Assembly: GCA_012295275.1 (NCBI GenBank)
Contig: CM022669.1
Location: 11,212,449 to 11,276,448, forward strand
Length of the DNA: 64,000 nt
Source: Chrysomallon squamiferum
Taxonomy: Eukaryota; Mollusca; Gastropoda; Neomphalida; Peltospiridae
Direction of reading: 5' to 3'
Of this stretch, positions 39,745-50,735 are shown in pieces (the stretch's first letter is position 1; each line of letters opens with the position of its first letter). The position numbers and the translations under genes are program-made. Below the pieces are notes generated by a model, which was given only the letters and a program-made list of their open reading frames with translations, was not told the origin of the DNA and did no database searches.

Positions 39745-39895
39745 TCTAATTATTTACAAATATCAGCAAGATACCTTCTAAAGTCACTTCCCCATAAACC
39801 AGAAAAATCATTGAAATATCTCCTACACTCAGTTAGAATGGGAAAACTGATGAGAACTGATTGTACACTCTCACCACTGAACTACTGAGTTTCAT
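39745..39895 (-). repeat. tRNA-derived SINE remnant, minus strand
   Basis: Read on the minus strand, 'tagttcagtggtgagagtgt' (A-box side) precedes 'ctggtttatggggaagtga' and 'tatcttgctgatatt', a diverged form of the common body. No clear B box is left. Confidence 0.5.
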
Positions 39896-40329
39896 TTTGT
39901 TTCTGTTTTATGATGAAAAAAAAAAAAAAAAAAAAGGACATTATCTTCTTACACTTCCTTGTTCTTCTCTTTCAGAATGAAGTAAAACCCTCCAAAGAAG
40001 AAAATCGTTTTAATAAATGAGCCTCTTTCTGTGTCCGACCTTGAACTTCTGTTATGTGAGGGCTTTGGAAATGACAATCAACAGTTCTTGAAAGTTGTCT
40101 TTGGAGAAAACATCAAATATCTGTTATTACACAGAGTAATCAGCAGTGATTGTCTGTTATGTAGGGATGCTGAATATTCATAAACACCACAGGGAGAAGT
40201 CACAGAAGTTCAAGGAACTCTGAGGATGTGTTTAAGTGGTGCAAGTTATAAGCAAGATTGTAAGATTTTAATTTCAGTTTTTAAGCAATTGTTTATGTTG
40301 CATTTATCTTCAGTTTGACTGTTTTGTAT

Positions 40330-40450
40330 GTGTATATATGGATGGATGGATGAATGAATGTTTGTATGCATATATGTATGTTTTTATGTATTGATCAGTG
40401 TATGTGTGTGTGTATGTATGTATGTGTGTCTGTGTGTGTATGTATGTAGG
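40330..40450. repeat. GATG/TATG/TG microsatellite tract
   Basis: GGAT units, then TATG and TG units. Nearby frames are artefacts. Confidence 0.85.
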
Positions 40451-41009
40451 TAGGTTTGTTATATTTGCGTGTGTATGTGCATAAAATATGTATGTACTTT
40501 AACTGTACTTTTGTATAAAAATTTCTAAAATACATTAAAACAAATGGATAATAAAAAATTTGATATTTTTTACTTTCATGCACTGAAAAATGATCAACTT
40601 CTTCCTTTTTCTTTCTCAGACAGCAGCCATAAAGTGATGATGACATTATAACTTAATAAATGTCTGTTAAAATACCCTTCTATCATCATCAAAATAAAAA
40701 AGCCATATAAATGAATAACTGACTTAATTTATGGTTAAATTAATTTATTTTTTTTCAATTTAATTTCACTCTCAGGTTAACAGATACTGAAAACCATTAA
40801 AGCATGAGTTTTTTAAATGAAATTTTACGCATAAATTTTAAAATGTTTCTAAATGCAAAAATTGTTTAGTTTAAAATTATATGTATTCAATAAAGAAATG
40901 AATGGTATTGTAAATAGTATGTTACATATAATGATAGTATTACAAAACAGATCTGTATAAGCAGTTTCATGTATTATAAGTTTACAGTATTATATATATG
41001 TATTTGTAT

Positions 41010-41365
41010 GTTGTATTAAAAACCAGTGTGGATGTGTCAAATTTAAAAAATCTAAAATATTAAGTTTTAAAAACCAGAGCAAATGTAAGTTTACAATGTT
41101 AAAATAGGGTATATATCACTATATCTTACAAGTTTAAAATGTTAGAAACCAGGATGTATGTGTATATAAGTTTAAAATGTTAAAAAACCAGGGTGTGTAT
41201 GTTACAAATCACTAGAAATAGGTGTATACAAGCAAAAAGACATAAAGAATAGGTGTATGTAAATATTTGACATTACAAAAAGCCGTTTGTGTGTGTGTGT
41301 GAGACTGTGTGTGCATATACATATAATATAGACATAGATATTACAAAAAGGTGTATATATATATT
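41010..41365 (+). repeat. Degenerate minisatellite next to the signal-peptide exon
   Basis: Copies of 'aagtttaaaatgttaaaaac' followed by 'cagg(g/a)tgtatgt' recur at about 48-60 nt. The tract ends only about 25 nt from the donor site at 41387. Confidence 0.7.
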
Positions 41366-41387
41366 TTTATAGGTGTACAAGACTTAC

Positions 41388-41478
41388 CTTCAAGCAGGGC
41401 CATCATTAGGATTTGCACAGCAACTAATAATCCCACACGAAGGTTCTGCACAGCTGAGTGTTGGCAGCACCACGGCAT
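41388..41478 (-). CDS. First coding exon: signal peptide of the Dpr/zig-8-like Ig protein
   Basis: The ATG at 41478 opens 30 codons plus one base and ends at GAAG|GTAAGT (GT at 41387-41386), phase 1. It is the first ATG in frame after an upstream in-frame TAG. The peptide starts MPWCCQHSAVQN and continues with LRVGLLVAVQILMMALLE, a classic hydrophobic signal core. Joining to the Ig exon (first base 1824) makes a GCA (Ala) codon and keeps the frame open through the Ig domain, which is the main reason to link them. Note that the longer open frame at this place (41390-41620) is in a different frame and stops before the donor. Signal cleavage would fall close to the exon junction. A non-coding role or another partner exon cannot be excluded. 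Confidence 0.62.
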
Positions 41479-41700
41479 CGTGGCTAATCCATGACGTATC
41501 TACATAGTGTGTCAAGTCAAACGCAGGGAGCACCTCAATAATCCATTCTGACATCCAGGTATCTGTCTGTCTGTCTGTCTGTGTCTGTGAGAACGTCAGC
41601 AGTCTGGTTGCCAGTAACATAAATCGTTACATTCTTAACGTCCCTCTAGCAAATCATGACGATTTAATTGAAGTTGTCTGTGAAATATCCAGGTATCATT
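41479..41700 (-). other. Probable 5' UTR of the Ig gene
   Basis: This region lies directly upstream of the start codon on the minus strand. It contains a short upstream ORF (ATGGATTAG) close to the start, a (GACA)n microsatellite (CTGT units at about 41561-41590 on plus) and two possible splice acceptors ('ttctcacag' and 'atatttcacag' on minus). It may be spliced to a 5' UTR exon in the CpG-rich block at 42.3-42.9 kb, whose left edge has donors CTCAG|GTAAAG (about 42282) and CTGG|GTAAAA (about 42314). Confidence 0.4.
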
Positions 41701-41844
41701 TCAGAAAGCAGAGTTTTATTTGTTTTATTGGGAGGTTTTTTTTTTTTGTTGTTGCTAAAATTGTGTATGTAGTATATGTGTATGATATGATATAGGCTGT
41801 TGTAAGAGTCTAATGTAGAATCAGTGAAACTTTAATAAAAGTTT

Positions 41845-42330
41845 AACCAACCTGAAAAACTGCTTTAGTCTATCCAGGAAGATGAAATAAAGGTTTTGAC
41901 TTTAATTAACAGTGTTTCACTTTATCCAGATAAGCTAATTTCTCTGTTTCACAACACTGTTACTCTTTGTCCAGACACATTAGTATATCTGTTTCACAAC
42001 TCTGTTTCATTTTATTCTTGCAGATTAACTAACACTGTTTCACGTTACCCAGACAAATTACTTTTATTTCCCTGCATCCAGACAGATTAGTTTCAGTGTT
42101 TCACATTATCCAAAGAGATTACTTTATCAGTATCACAATACTGTTTCACTTTATCCAGATGGATTAGTTTAACTGTTAACTTTATCCAGACAGATTAGTT
42201 TAACTGTTTCACATTACTTCATCAGTTCCACAATACTGTTTCACTTTATCCAGAAGGATTAGTTTAACTGTTTCACTTTACCTGAGGTATTAACTGCGTT
42301 GTTTCACTTTTACCCAGATTTCAACAAAAG
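41845..42330 (+). repeat. Degenerate minisatellite, unit about 35-45 nt
   Basis: Copies of 'ctgtttcactttatccagac' followed by 'agattagtttaa' recur about ten times with decay and indels. It lies between the start-codon exon and the CpG-rich block. Confidence 0.8.
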
Positions 42331-42344
42331 TGTTTCAGTGGAGT

Positions 42345-42960
42345 CAAACAGCTTGTTTGAAAACAGGACTTCGAGTGACAGACTGACTCCAGGCTGATCA
42401 CAGACCCTGCTGGAATTACTTCTGATCAGACACTTGTCGAGACGATAAAGCATGAGCCTACATACATCTTTCGTTGTTTACACACGTAGGGTTAATTATA
42501 TCTATCACTGCAGAAGACTCTCGTACGGTGGTCAGACCCATCTCTCGCCGCTGTCACATACAGGATGCATCGGCAATTGCTGCAGTAACAAATTGGTTTG
42601 AAAAAACTGCGTGCCTTTCCGTTGGATGTGGCTGAGATGGTTTTCTTTCGTAATTCCGCTTGTTGATGTTGTGTGTTTCCGATCCACTGCGACGGATTAC
42701 TGCACAGAACACAGAAGAGCTCTCAGTGTTCTCCAATCTCGTAACGATACTTCGCCGAAAAGTCACACTCGCAGAATTAAGTGTAAGAGACTATGACTCC
42801 ACAGTATTATAAAAGACAGTATTTGCTGCTTTTTTTTTTTTTTTTGCCTTTCTTTCTTCAAAAGATTAATGTTAGCATTGTCAGAGCGACTGCATTAAGA
42901 ATGAAGTGGATGATTTCCACGCGATGTGAGACAAATATTTCAAAGTTTAACACCGACTGC
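42345..42960 (-). promoter_or_regulatory. CpG-rich block, likely promoter/5' UTR of the Ig gene
   Basis: Many CpG dinucleotides occur here (for example ctctcgtacggtgg near 42521, ctcgccgctgtc near 42543, actgcgacggatt near 42686 and cttcgccgaaaag near 42751), whereas CpG is scarce across most of the window. It lies on the 5' side of the start-codon exon. Two overlapping open frames on opposite strands (42554-42796) look like chance ORFs in GC-richer DNA. No TATA or initiator can be assigned by eye. Confidence 0.48.
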
Positions 42961-43324
42961 CCACTTGAATGAAAACTGCATTTATCTGTGCAAATCAGAA
43001 ATTGCTTTTTAGAAAATAGTAGCTGAGACCGTGGTACAGTAATCTTCTGCCACGGAATGTGATAATAATTAAATTAATGACTCTTATCCTTTATAAATGA
43101 ACATTACAAAGATGTTTTATTTAAAAAAAAAAAAAAAGAAGAAGAAGAAATTAGTAAAATGTTAAATGTATTTTAAGATTAAGTGTGATTTTTGGATAAT
43201 TTACTGTTGCAAAAATAAATCTGTTTCAGTAAAACTTAGTAAAAAAATTAAAAAATTATTTTTGAAAAAGTAGATTTAGTTATGAAATATTATATACCAG
43301 TTAAATAAATAAAATAATAAATAA

Positions 43325-43435
43325 ATAAAATAATACCACTGCTATTACCTCTACTCCTACTATGGTTATTACTACTTCTCTATTACAACTACTGCTGCTT
43401 CTACCATAGCAACTACTACTATTTCTACAATATTT
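43325..43435. repeat. Imperfect trinucleotide tract (ACT/TAC-type)
   Basis: Imperfect 'actactact', 'ctactact' and 'ctgctgctt' units form a low-complexity patch. Confidence 0.6.
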
Positions 43436-43599
43436 TTTTTAAATGTTTTGTATCTTAAATATATTATCATTAATTATTCTGTTTAACATGGCAAAATATT
43501 AAAGAAATGATATTTGTATACCCATACATACATACATAAATACATACATACGTTTGTGTGTTTTTGTGTGTGTGTGTCAATTATGTTTCCTTTGTTATT

Positions 43600-44530
43600 T
43601 TAATTAAGAATTTTGAATATAACTTGATAAAATTTCAAAATAATTATATTAATCCTGTTTATTAATAATTATTTAATCTAACGATATTCTAATTTGTCAG
43701 AAATACTAGAACATACATCAAATTCGATTGCTATATTTAGCTATATTTATTATAACAAAATTTTAAAACAATGATATAAACCTGTTTTTACTTTAAGTAC
43801 TATATTTATCATATATTCTTCTACATAACAATGTTCTAACTTAACCTTTCAAAAAATGCATTATTTTTCCCTTAATTAATCTATTTATTATAAGTTATTT
43901 TACAGCATGACATTCTGTCTAACTTAACCTTTCTACATAAATCTTTCTTTTACCTTTATTACTATATTTATCATAAATTATTTTATATAATTCTGTCTAA
44001 CTTTATCTTCCACAATAAATCTTGTTTTTAACTTGCTATATTTATTGTAAATTATTTCACAAAATAATGCTCTCTCTAACCTATCTACATAAATCCTAGT
44101 TTTATCTTAACTGCTACTTTTATCATGAACAATTTTATAAAATGATGTCCTCTCAAACTTTTTTTTTTTCACCTTGCTATTTTTCATATTTATTATAAAT
44201 CATGTTACAAAATGTTATTCTCTCTAACTTTATCCTTCTAAATAAACATTCTTTTTACATGAATTGCTATATATATATATCACAAAATAATTTTACATAA
44301 TGACATTCAGATTTCATCTTCCTATATAAAACTGAAAGTACTCATTTTAATATTAATTGCTCTGCTCATAATCAATTATTTTACAGAATTATCTTCTCTA
44401 ACTTGAACTTTCTAAATAATTCTTGTTTTTACCTTGCTATATTTACCATAAAGTATTTTTCAAAACGATTTTACCAAACAACGTTAACCCTTCCATACAT
44501 TTACCTTGATTTTTCTCCTTAATTATTACA
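43600..44530 (+). repeat. Degenerate minisatellite, unit about 90-100 nt
   Basis: About ten copies contain 'ctatatttatcataaattat', 'tttacaaaataatg', 'tctctctaactttatc' and 'cataaatcttgtttttacct' in that order. Copies differ by many substitutions and indels. Confidence 0.8.
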
Positions 44531-44689
44531 CCTTATCTGTTCTTATCTAATCCAATTATATACATCATATCTCTCTTGATCTTTCTATCAAGACATACAA
44601 CAATTCTCTACCTTTTAACACAGACAGGCGAGAGAATCCGATCTATCCTAAAACTGCACGAAACGGTTGGTGTTATTTTAACGAGATTG

Positions 44690-44930
44690 CAGGAAGTCTG
44701 ATTATATGATTTATTGGTGTTTAACACCTTATCTCTGTCTAAGATAAACCACCAGTCATTACTGCATTCAGAAAATCACACAGTGTGTCTGCAATCTTCA
44801 GGTGTTCAATTAAAGAAATCTTCTGCATGCAGGCTGACATTAAGAAACAATAGCTGTCACTTTTCCACCATATATAGGTTTCCTACAGGGATTCTCACCA
44901 GACAGTGGTTGTCAGTTTTATAGTGGGTTC
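44690..44930. other. Unique sequence between two tandem arrays
   Basis: This is a complex block with an open plus-strand frame at 44714-44923. The frame shows no domain and no splice-site context I recognise. Confidence 0.35.
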
Positions 44931-46918
44931 CATTCCAATCTAAAGCTTTAAATGCCACCATTCCTCATATTATAAAATGAAAGAGTTTATGTAAACAGGG
45001 TTTGTCTGACATTCTAACATGTAAGGCTTATATCAGCTTTCAGCTTGCATTTCATTCTAAGACTTTATGTGCCCAAATTTCTTTATTTTCTAAAATGTAG
45101 TTTTATATACCAGCATTTTTTCACATTCTGAAGTAAGGGTTTAGATATCAGCATTCTTCATATTCTAAAGAGTAAAGCTTTTTATACTGTCATTCATAAT
45201 ATTCTAAAATGCAAGGCTTGACATACCAATTTTCATCATGTATTTCATTTTAAGACTTATTATGTCAGGATTCCTGTCATATTCTAAAATGTAAGGCTTG
45301 ATATATCAGCATTCTTCATATTCTAAAGTAAGGGTTTAGATATCAGCATTCTTCATATTCTAAAATGTAAGGCTTTATATACTGACTTTCTTCCTCCATT
45401 TCATTCTAAAACTTTACATACTACCATTCTTCATAATATTTATTCCAAGATAAAAGATTTTATATAAATAGCATTCTTCTTATATTCTAAAATGTATAGC
45501 TTTTTATACCAGCATTCATCATATTCTAAAATGTAAGGCTTGATATACCAACTTTGACTTTGCATTTCATTTTAAGACTTTATATGCCAGGATTCCTCTT
45601 ATATTCTAAAGTAAGTCTGTATATATCAGCATTCCATGATTTCTAAAGTATAAGATTTTATATACTAGCATACATCACATTCTGAAGTGTAAGGCTTTAT
45701 ACAGCAATATTCCTGTGCATTTCTTTCTCAGGCTTTACAAATCAGCATTCATCATATTTTAAAATGTCAGTTTTTTTCTTATTATTTTAAATTAAGTTTT
45801 TATATATCTAAAATGTAAGGCTTTCTAAATATACCAGCATTACTCTTATATCCTAAACTAAGTCTCTATATCAGCATTCCTCTTATATCCTAAAGTCAAT
45901 CTTTATATTGACATTCCTCTTACATTCTAAAATAAGTCTTTATATTGGCATTCCTCTTAATTCTAAAATAAGTCTTTATATTGACATTCCTCTTACATTC
46001 TAAAATAAGTCTTTATATCAGCATTCCTCTTGCATTCTAACATAAGTCTTTATATCGGCATTCCTCTTACATTCTAAAGTAAGTCTTTATATCGGCATTC
46101 CTCTTACATTCTAAAGTAAGTCTTTATATCGGCATTCCTCTTACATTCTAACATAAGTCTTTATATCGGCATTCCTCTTACATTCTAACATAAGTCTTTA
46201 TATCGGCATTCCTCTTAATTCTAAAATAAGTCTTTATATCAGCATTCCTCTTGCATTCTAAAATAAGTCTTTATATCAGCATTCCTCTTAATTCTAAAAT
46301 AAGTCTTTATATTGACATTCCTCTTACATTCTAAAATAAGTCTTTATATCAGCATTCCTCTTAATTCTAAAGTAAGTCTTTATATCAGCATTCCTCTTAC
46401 ATTTCCTCTTACAAAGCATTCCTCTTAATTCTAAAATAAGTCTTTATATCAGCATTCCTCTTGCATTCTAAAATAAGTCTTTATATCAGCATTCCTCTTA
46501 ATTCTAAAATAAGTCTTTATATTGACATTCATTCTCTTTATATAGCATTTCTAAAAATAAGTCTTTATATCAGCATTCCTCTTACATTCTAAAGAAAGTC
46601 TTTATATCGGCATTCCTCTTAATTCTAAAATAAGTCTTTATATCAGCATTCCTCTTAATTCTAAAATAAGTCTTTATATTGACATTCCTCTTACATTCTA
46701 AAATAAGTCTTTATATTGACATTCCTCTTAATTCTAAAGTAAGTCTTTATATCGGCATTCCTCTTACATTCTAAAATAAGTCTTTATATCGGCATTCCTC
46801 TTAATTCTAAAGTAAGTCTTTATATCAGCATTCCTCTTACATTCTAAAATAAATCTTTATATTGACATTCCTCTTACATTCTAACATAAGTCTTTATATC
46901 AGGCATTCCTCTTGCATT
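44930..46918 (+). repeat. Two-kilobase minisatellite, 36/37-nt unit, graded homogeneity
   Basis: The right half (about 45830-46918) is a near-identical array of 'attctaaaataagtctttat' + 'atcagcattcctctta(c)', about 29 copies, 36 nt without or 37 nt with the extra C. Positional variants include 'atcagc'/'atcggc'/'attgac' and 'aaaata'/'aaagta'/'aacata'. The left half (44930-45830) is an older, diverged form with longer, irregular units ('ttctaaaatgtaaggctt', 'atataccagcattcttcat'). Two local rearrangements are visible near 46400-46430 and 46525-46555. No coding frame persists. Confidence 0.95.
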
Positions 46919-47267
46919 CAGTAATTGCTGTGCAGCCATCATATGGATTTGCTGACATCCCTGACTGCTGTCTCAGAATTAAACACTTGCTTTTATAAGG
47001 TGATCATTGATCAGGTCCAAGTCTGTTAGCAGGTATTAACTGACAGATCCATTCACACGGAGATTAAACAAAACCGTTATTACTTTGTCCTCCGTTCATG
47101 TGAACATAATTCCTACAAATGAAGACGTTTCACTTGTATCCTTCAGTAGCTTATTTTTTTTTTCTTTTCAAAGTTTTTAATCATCTAATTCAGTCTTCTA
47201 TTCATATCTTTTACAAAAAAAAAAATTTAAGCATTTTTCACAATTCCTTTTATATTATTTCTTTCAA

Positions 47268-47270
47268 AAA

Positions 47271-47301
<31 letters not shown>

Positions 47302-47303
47302 AC
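47268..47303. repeat. (AAAT)n microsatellite
   Basis: About eight uninterrupted AAAT units. Confidence 0.93.
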
Positions 47304-48179
47304 ATCAGCAGATATTTGGGTTATTTCTTTAGATAAATATTGATTCTATTTTTCATTTATTGTAAAACTGTTTACCAGAGTCTACTGTATCAAGGCACAT
47401 CTGACTGTCGTTCTCTCCTGGGCTGTTTGAGAAGTTTTTTCTTTCCTCGTTTGTTAATATTTTATATTTCTGAGTGGTCTATCAAGCTGTAACTTCCACT
47501 GAGTAGATTAAGCCGGTTTGAATAATTAAAGCACAGTGAAACGTCACTGATAGCAATTGAAAACAGGAATTGTTTTCTATTTTTTGTTTTTTGAAATTAT
47601 TTCATTGATTGGTCACATAACATGGTTGATTATTCCGTGTTGTTAGATGTAAGAAAGATTCTGTGTCAGAATCAATTTAAATAACCATCTGCCTTCCCTG
47701 TCCCTCCCCTTAATACTAAATTCCATCTAAACGCATCTAACTCTGTTTTATATTGTATCTTGCATCTTTACCTCATTCACATTTAATATAAAATCTTAAA
47801 GGTAAAATAATTTTCATATTATTTTATTGATTAATTTATTTATTTAATAATAATAATATTATTATTATTATAATTATTATTAATTTTTTTTTTCAAGAAT
47901 TTATGTTATTTCTTCTTTAAATTGTTTTTACTAAAACTAAAAGATAAAGTTTATAAAATTATTAACTATTTATTCAAGCAGTTTATATTTTTATTTTATT
48001 TTAAAACTTTAGATCATAATAATTATATTAATACTAGTTAATTTATCAATTATTTTCAAAACTGTACAAACCTGTTCACCAATTCGGTATTAAAAATCCT
48101 TTTTTATTCTTCAACAAAACAATACATTTTTTTTTTTTTAAACCTCCGATATTCCACTGACTGGTACAAAAACTTTTCA

Positions 48180-48960
48180 ACTTCTTATTTCATCAAACTG
48201 AGAAGCGCTGGTTGTCTTCAGTCTGGAGAAGAAACACGAAACAGGAGCCGACGCCTGCTTTGTCCGTCCTCTCAGAACACACGTACTGCCGCACGATCGT
48301 ACACTGATCAATGAAACGGGCACATCGCAACACGAAGTGAGCAATTCCACGCGAGACAATGACCGCTCTTTAATTGATGTTAAATACGACCAATCGGCTT
48401 GCACTCTCCTCGTATGGACATTCCCCGATGAGAAAGGAAGAATCGTGGCAATACAAAAAAAAAAGAAGTTTGGAGATCGATACTGCGTTATTGATCTGTG
48501 TCTCGATTGATTAGCCACTCTCTCCTAAATTTGTGCCTAACCGGTGACTTTCTGCTCTTTGCTGCGCGCGACTGAACGGGTCCTGCTATCGGCCCGCGAT
48601 CTGCCGCTTATGTCCCTGGCGATTCAAGTGACTCTCAGGCCATTTCTGTTAACCGTTAGTCACTTAGCGGTGTGCATCATTTACTTTGCATTGAATAGCT
48701 TCGCTGGCTCTTTTAGTGCCCAATTTACAATCGACAGTTGTCACAAATACCGCTGACTGACTGACACGTTTTAAGTGTTTCGGTGGACAACAGGCTATGT
48801 AGTCGTGTGTGTGTGTGTGTGTGTGTGTTAGCTTTATCGCACTTTCGGCGATCGTCGTTCGTTGCCGGTATCGTCGCTTAATGAATTAGGATAATTGATG
48901 TAAAGTTAATTAATTTACAAGCTGATGAAATGGCTTGTGATTACAGCAGATGTTCAAGGC
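48180..48960. promoter_or_regulatory. Strong CpG-rich block, likely promoter
   Basis: This is the densest CpG cluster in the window (for example tgccgcacgatcgtac near 48287, gctgcgcgcgactgaacggg near 48561, atcggcccgcgatctgccgc near 48588 and gatcgtcgttcgttgccggt near 48850). GC content is well above the flanks. Open frames exist on both strands (48177-48518 minus, 48544-48756 plus) but none has a recognisable domain, so I read them as chance ORFs in GC-richer UTR or promoter DNA. It may be the distal promoter of the minus-strand Ig gene, or the promoter of an unseen plus-strand gene. A GT microsatellite sits at about 48808-48830. Confidence 0.5.
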
Positions 48961-49205
48961 AAAGATCGTCCTTAGGGAATTCAGACATCGTCCGTGTTGA
49001 TAATAGTTAACGTGTTTTTAATTAGAGCATGAGTGAAATCATATTAATTATAACGTACGTTTTTATTTGTGTAAGTTTTATTGTTGTTTGTTTTCTAACC
49101 AAAATTAAAACATTATCGATGAATAGACATTAAAATAGTGAATTAAAACAAAATAAAATTATTGATTTTTGTTATTCTGAGTGATTTTAAATTCTGTTTT
49201 TCCAC

Positions 49206-49207
<2 letters not shown>

Positions 49208-49278
<71 letters not shown>
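49208..49278. repeat. (CT)n microsatellite ending in CAG
   Basis: A pure CT run of about 71 nt on plus is followed by AG. It could act as a GAGA-type element near the CpG block, or as a polypyrimidine tract with an acceptor AG on plus. The Ser/Leu-rich frame across it is not a gene. Confidence 0.95.
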
Positions 49279-49282
<4 letters not shown>

Positions 49283-50514
49283 GCTTCTTATCGGTTAATA
49301 TAGTTTTCTTTCTCTTTGTCATCCTTCTTTCTTATTACCTTATAGGCCATCTTTTCATTTATTTATTTACTTTCTTTCTGTTTCTCAAAGCATCTGTATG
49401 TATTCATATACATGATACTGTTTGTATGTGGATTTATCTGTTTAATGTACATTTAAAGGATGGCTTTATTTCCAAAATAACATAAAAAATCACAAACTTG
49501 TGTAAGCTTCCTTTAATGCTGACAGCTCATAACTTATAAAAATAAATAAAAAATGTTAATCTTGAAGTAGGTAGGTTTTTATACTAGTTTTTGGGTGTGT
49601 TTTTTTTATATCAGAAACATTTTGTGGAAATATAAACTTTAATTACCCTTGGCTCCAGAAGATCTTAGATGAAAGATTTTCAGAGAAGTTGTAAATTTAG
49701 AACAGCTGAATTTTATTTAAGCATTTATGGGTGGTCGGTCATCCTTGTTTCAGCTGTAATTTTCTGCTTTTAAAATTGTTGATAATCTTCATAAAATGTA
49801 CTATAAACTTTTTTTTAATTAAGATAATTTTAAATATCATAATCATCATTGCTGAAAGCTTGCCAGTTTGTAAATTTATTCAACAACTTTTTAAAATACC
49901 TATGTAATTATTTAGTTCAGCACCAAAATTATTTTACAAAACAAAAAATCGTAACATTATATTTGGAAACCCTGAATAATAATTATTATTCCTTTATTTT
50001 GTATACCAGTAACTCTGGGGTGTGTTTCTGCATGTGTACAAGTTATCAATATTAAGAAGTAATTATGTTTTGACTTTTCTATACAATTCACGTATGAAAA
50101 ATAGATTAGACTGAAAGCCATAGCATTCTTGGAAAAATATTGAGCTTTTAGTTCTTATGGGAACTGAAATTTTGACCTAATATAAAATAGCTTGTGAACT
50201 GTTGGGAATTAAGAAATAATAAAACATAATTGGAAAATACAATTTTCCTTCTCATGCAGATAATCTTTTGATTATACTGATGGAAAGAGAGAGATGGAAG
50301 GATGGGCATCCATGAATGTGGAAACAAAAAACAAAAAAAAACAACCTCCAGTAAAACGCTATCTACTGTTATTACAGAATAAACTGAGCATAACTGAAGA
50401 ACAAATGAATGGATGAAATAAAGAAATAAAGAAATTGTATCACTATATTTCTATAAATGATTATTAATGTTCAAGCAACATTTTATTTTTTATTTTTTTA
50501 TATATATTCATTAA

Positions 50515-50735
50515 AGTGAGAAGAAACCAATCATCATATTTCAATGGGTTACTCAGTCTAATTAGCAGAAATAAATCTTTTATATTCAACCTTCCCTCAG
50601 ACAGCACATCATATACCATGGCCTTTGATAACTCACTTATAGTGCAAAGACTAAACTGGAAAATAATGGTTGCACCCAAGAGGGATCGATCTTTTGACCC
50701 TTCATGCATGAGAAACACGAAGAAATAACAGGAAC
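50515..50735 (-). repeat. tRNA-derived SINE, minus strand, near full length
   Basis: Read on the minus strand, a tRNA-like head ('aaagatcgatccctcttgg' as B-box side) is followed by 'ctgtctgagggaaggttgaa', 'tataaaagatttatttctg', 'ctaattagactgagtaaccc' and 'gattggtttcttctcac'. All common body blocks are present and in order. Open frames on both strands here (50464-50760 and 50516-50728) are SINE sequence, not genes. Confidence 0.75.

Larger units (their letters stand above)
1825..41387 (-). other. Giant first coding intron (about 39.6 kb) of the Ig gene
   Basis: It is inferred from two phase-matched exons: the donor GAAG|GTAAGT at 41388/41387 (phase 1) and the acceptor at 1825 (needs phase 1). 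Within it I see SINE copies, simple repeats, many minisatellites, one TIR element and a few higher-complexity blocks listed separately. No other Ig or adhesion-domain exon was recognised. Stretches not listed separately (for example 19404-21100, 23100-25079, 29700-31500, 36800-39280) are AT-rich sequence with poly-A or poly-T runs and no feature I can support. Confidence 0.65.

Noticed and set aside
41390-41620. Longest minus-strand open frame over the signal-peptide exon
   Set aside because: Its frame hits a stop two bases before the GAAG|GTAAGT donor, and its composition is not protein-like. The shorter frame from 41478 passes through the donor and encodes a signal peptide.
44930-46918. CRISPR-like look of the regular array
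   Set aside because: Units are directly contiguous, without unique spacers, and the genome is eukaryotic. It is a minisatellite.
48177-48756. Open frames of 113 and 70 aa on opposite strands
   Set aside because: They lie in the CpG-rich block where stops are rarer by composition. There is no domain, conserved pattern or splice context. They are better read as promoter or UTR DNA.
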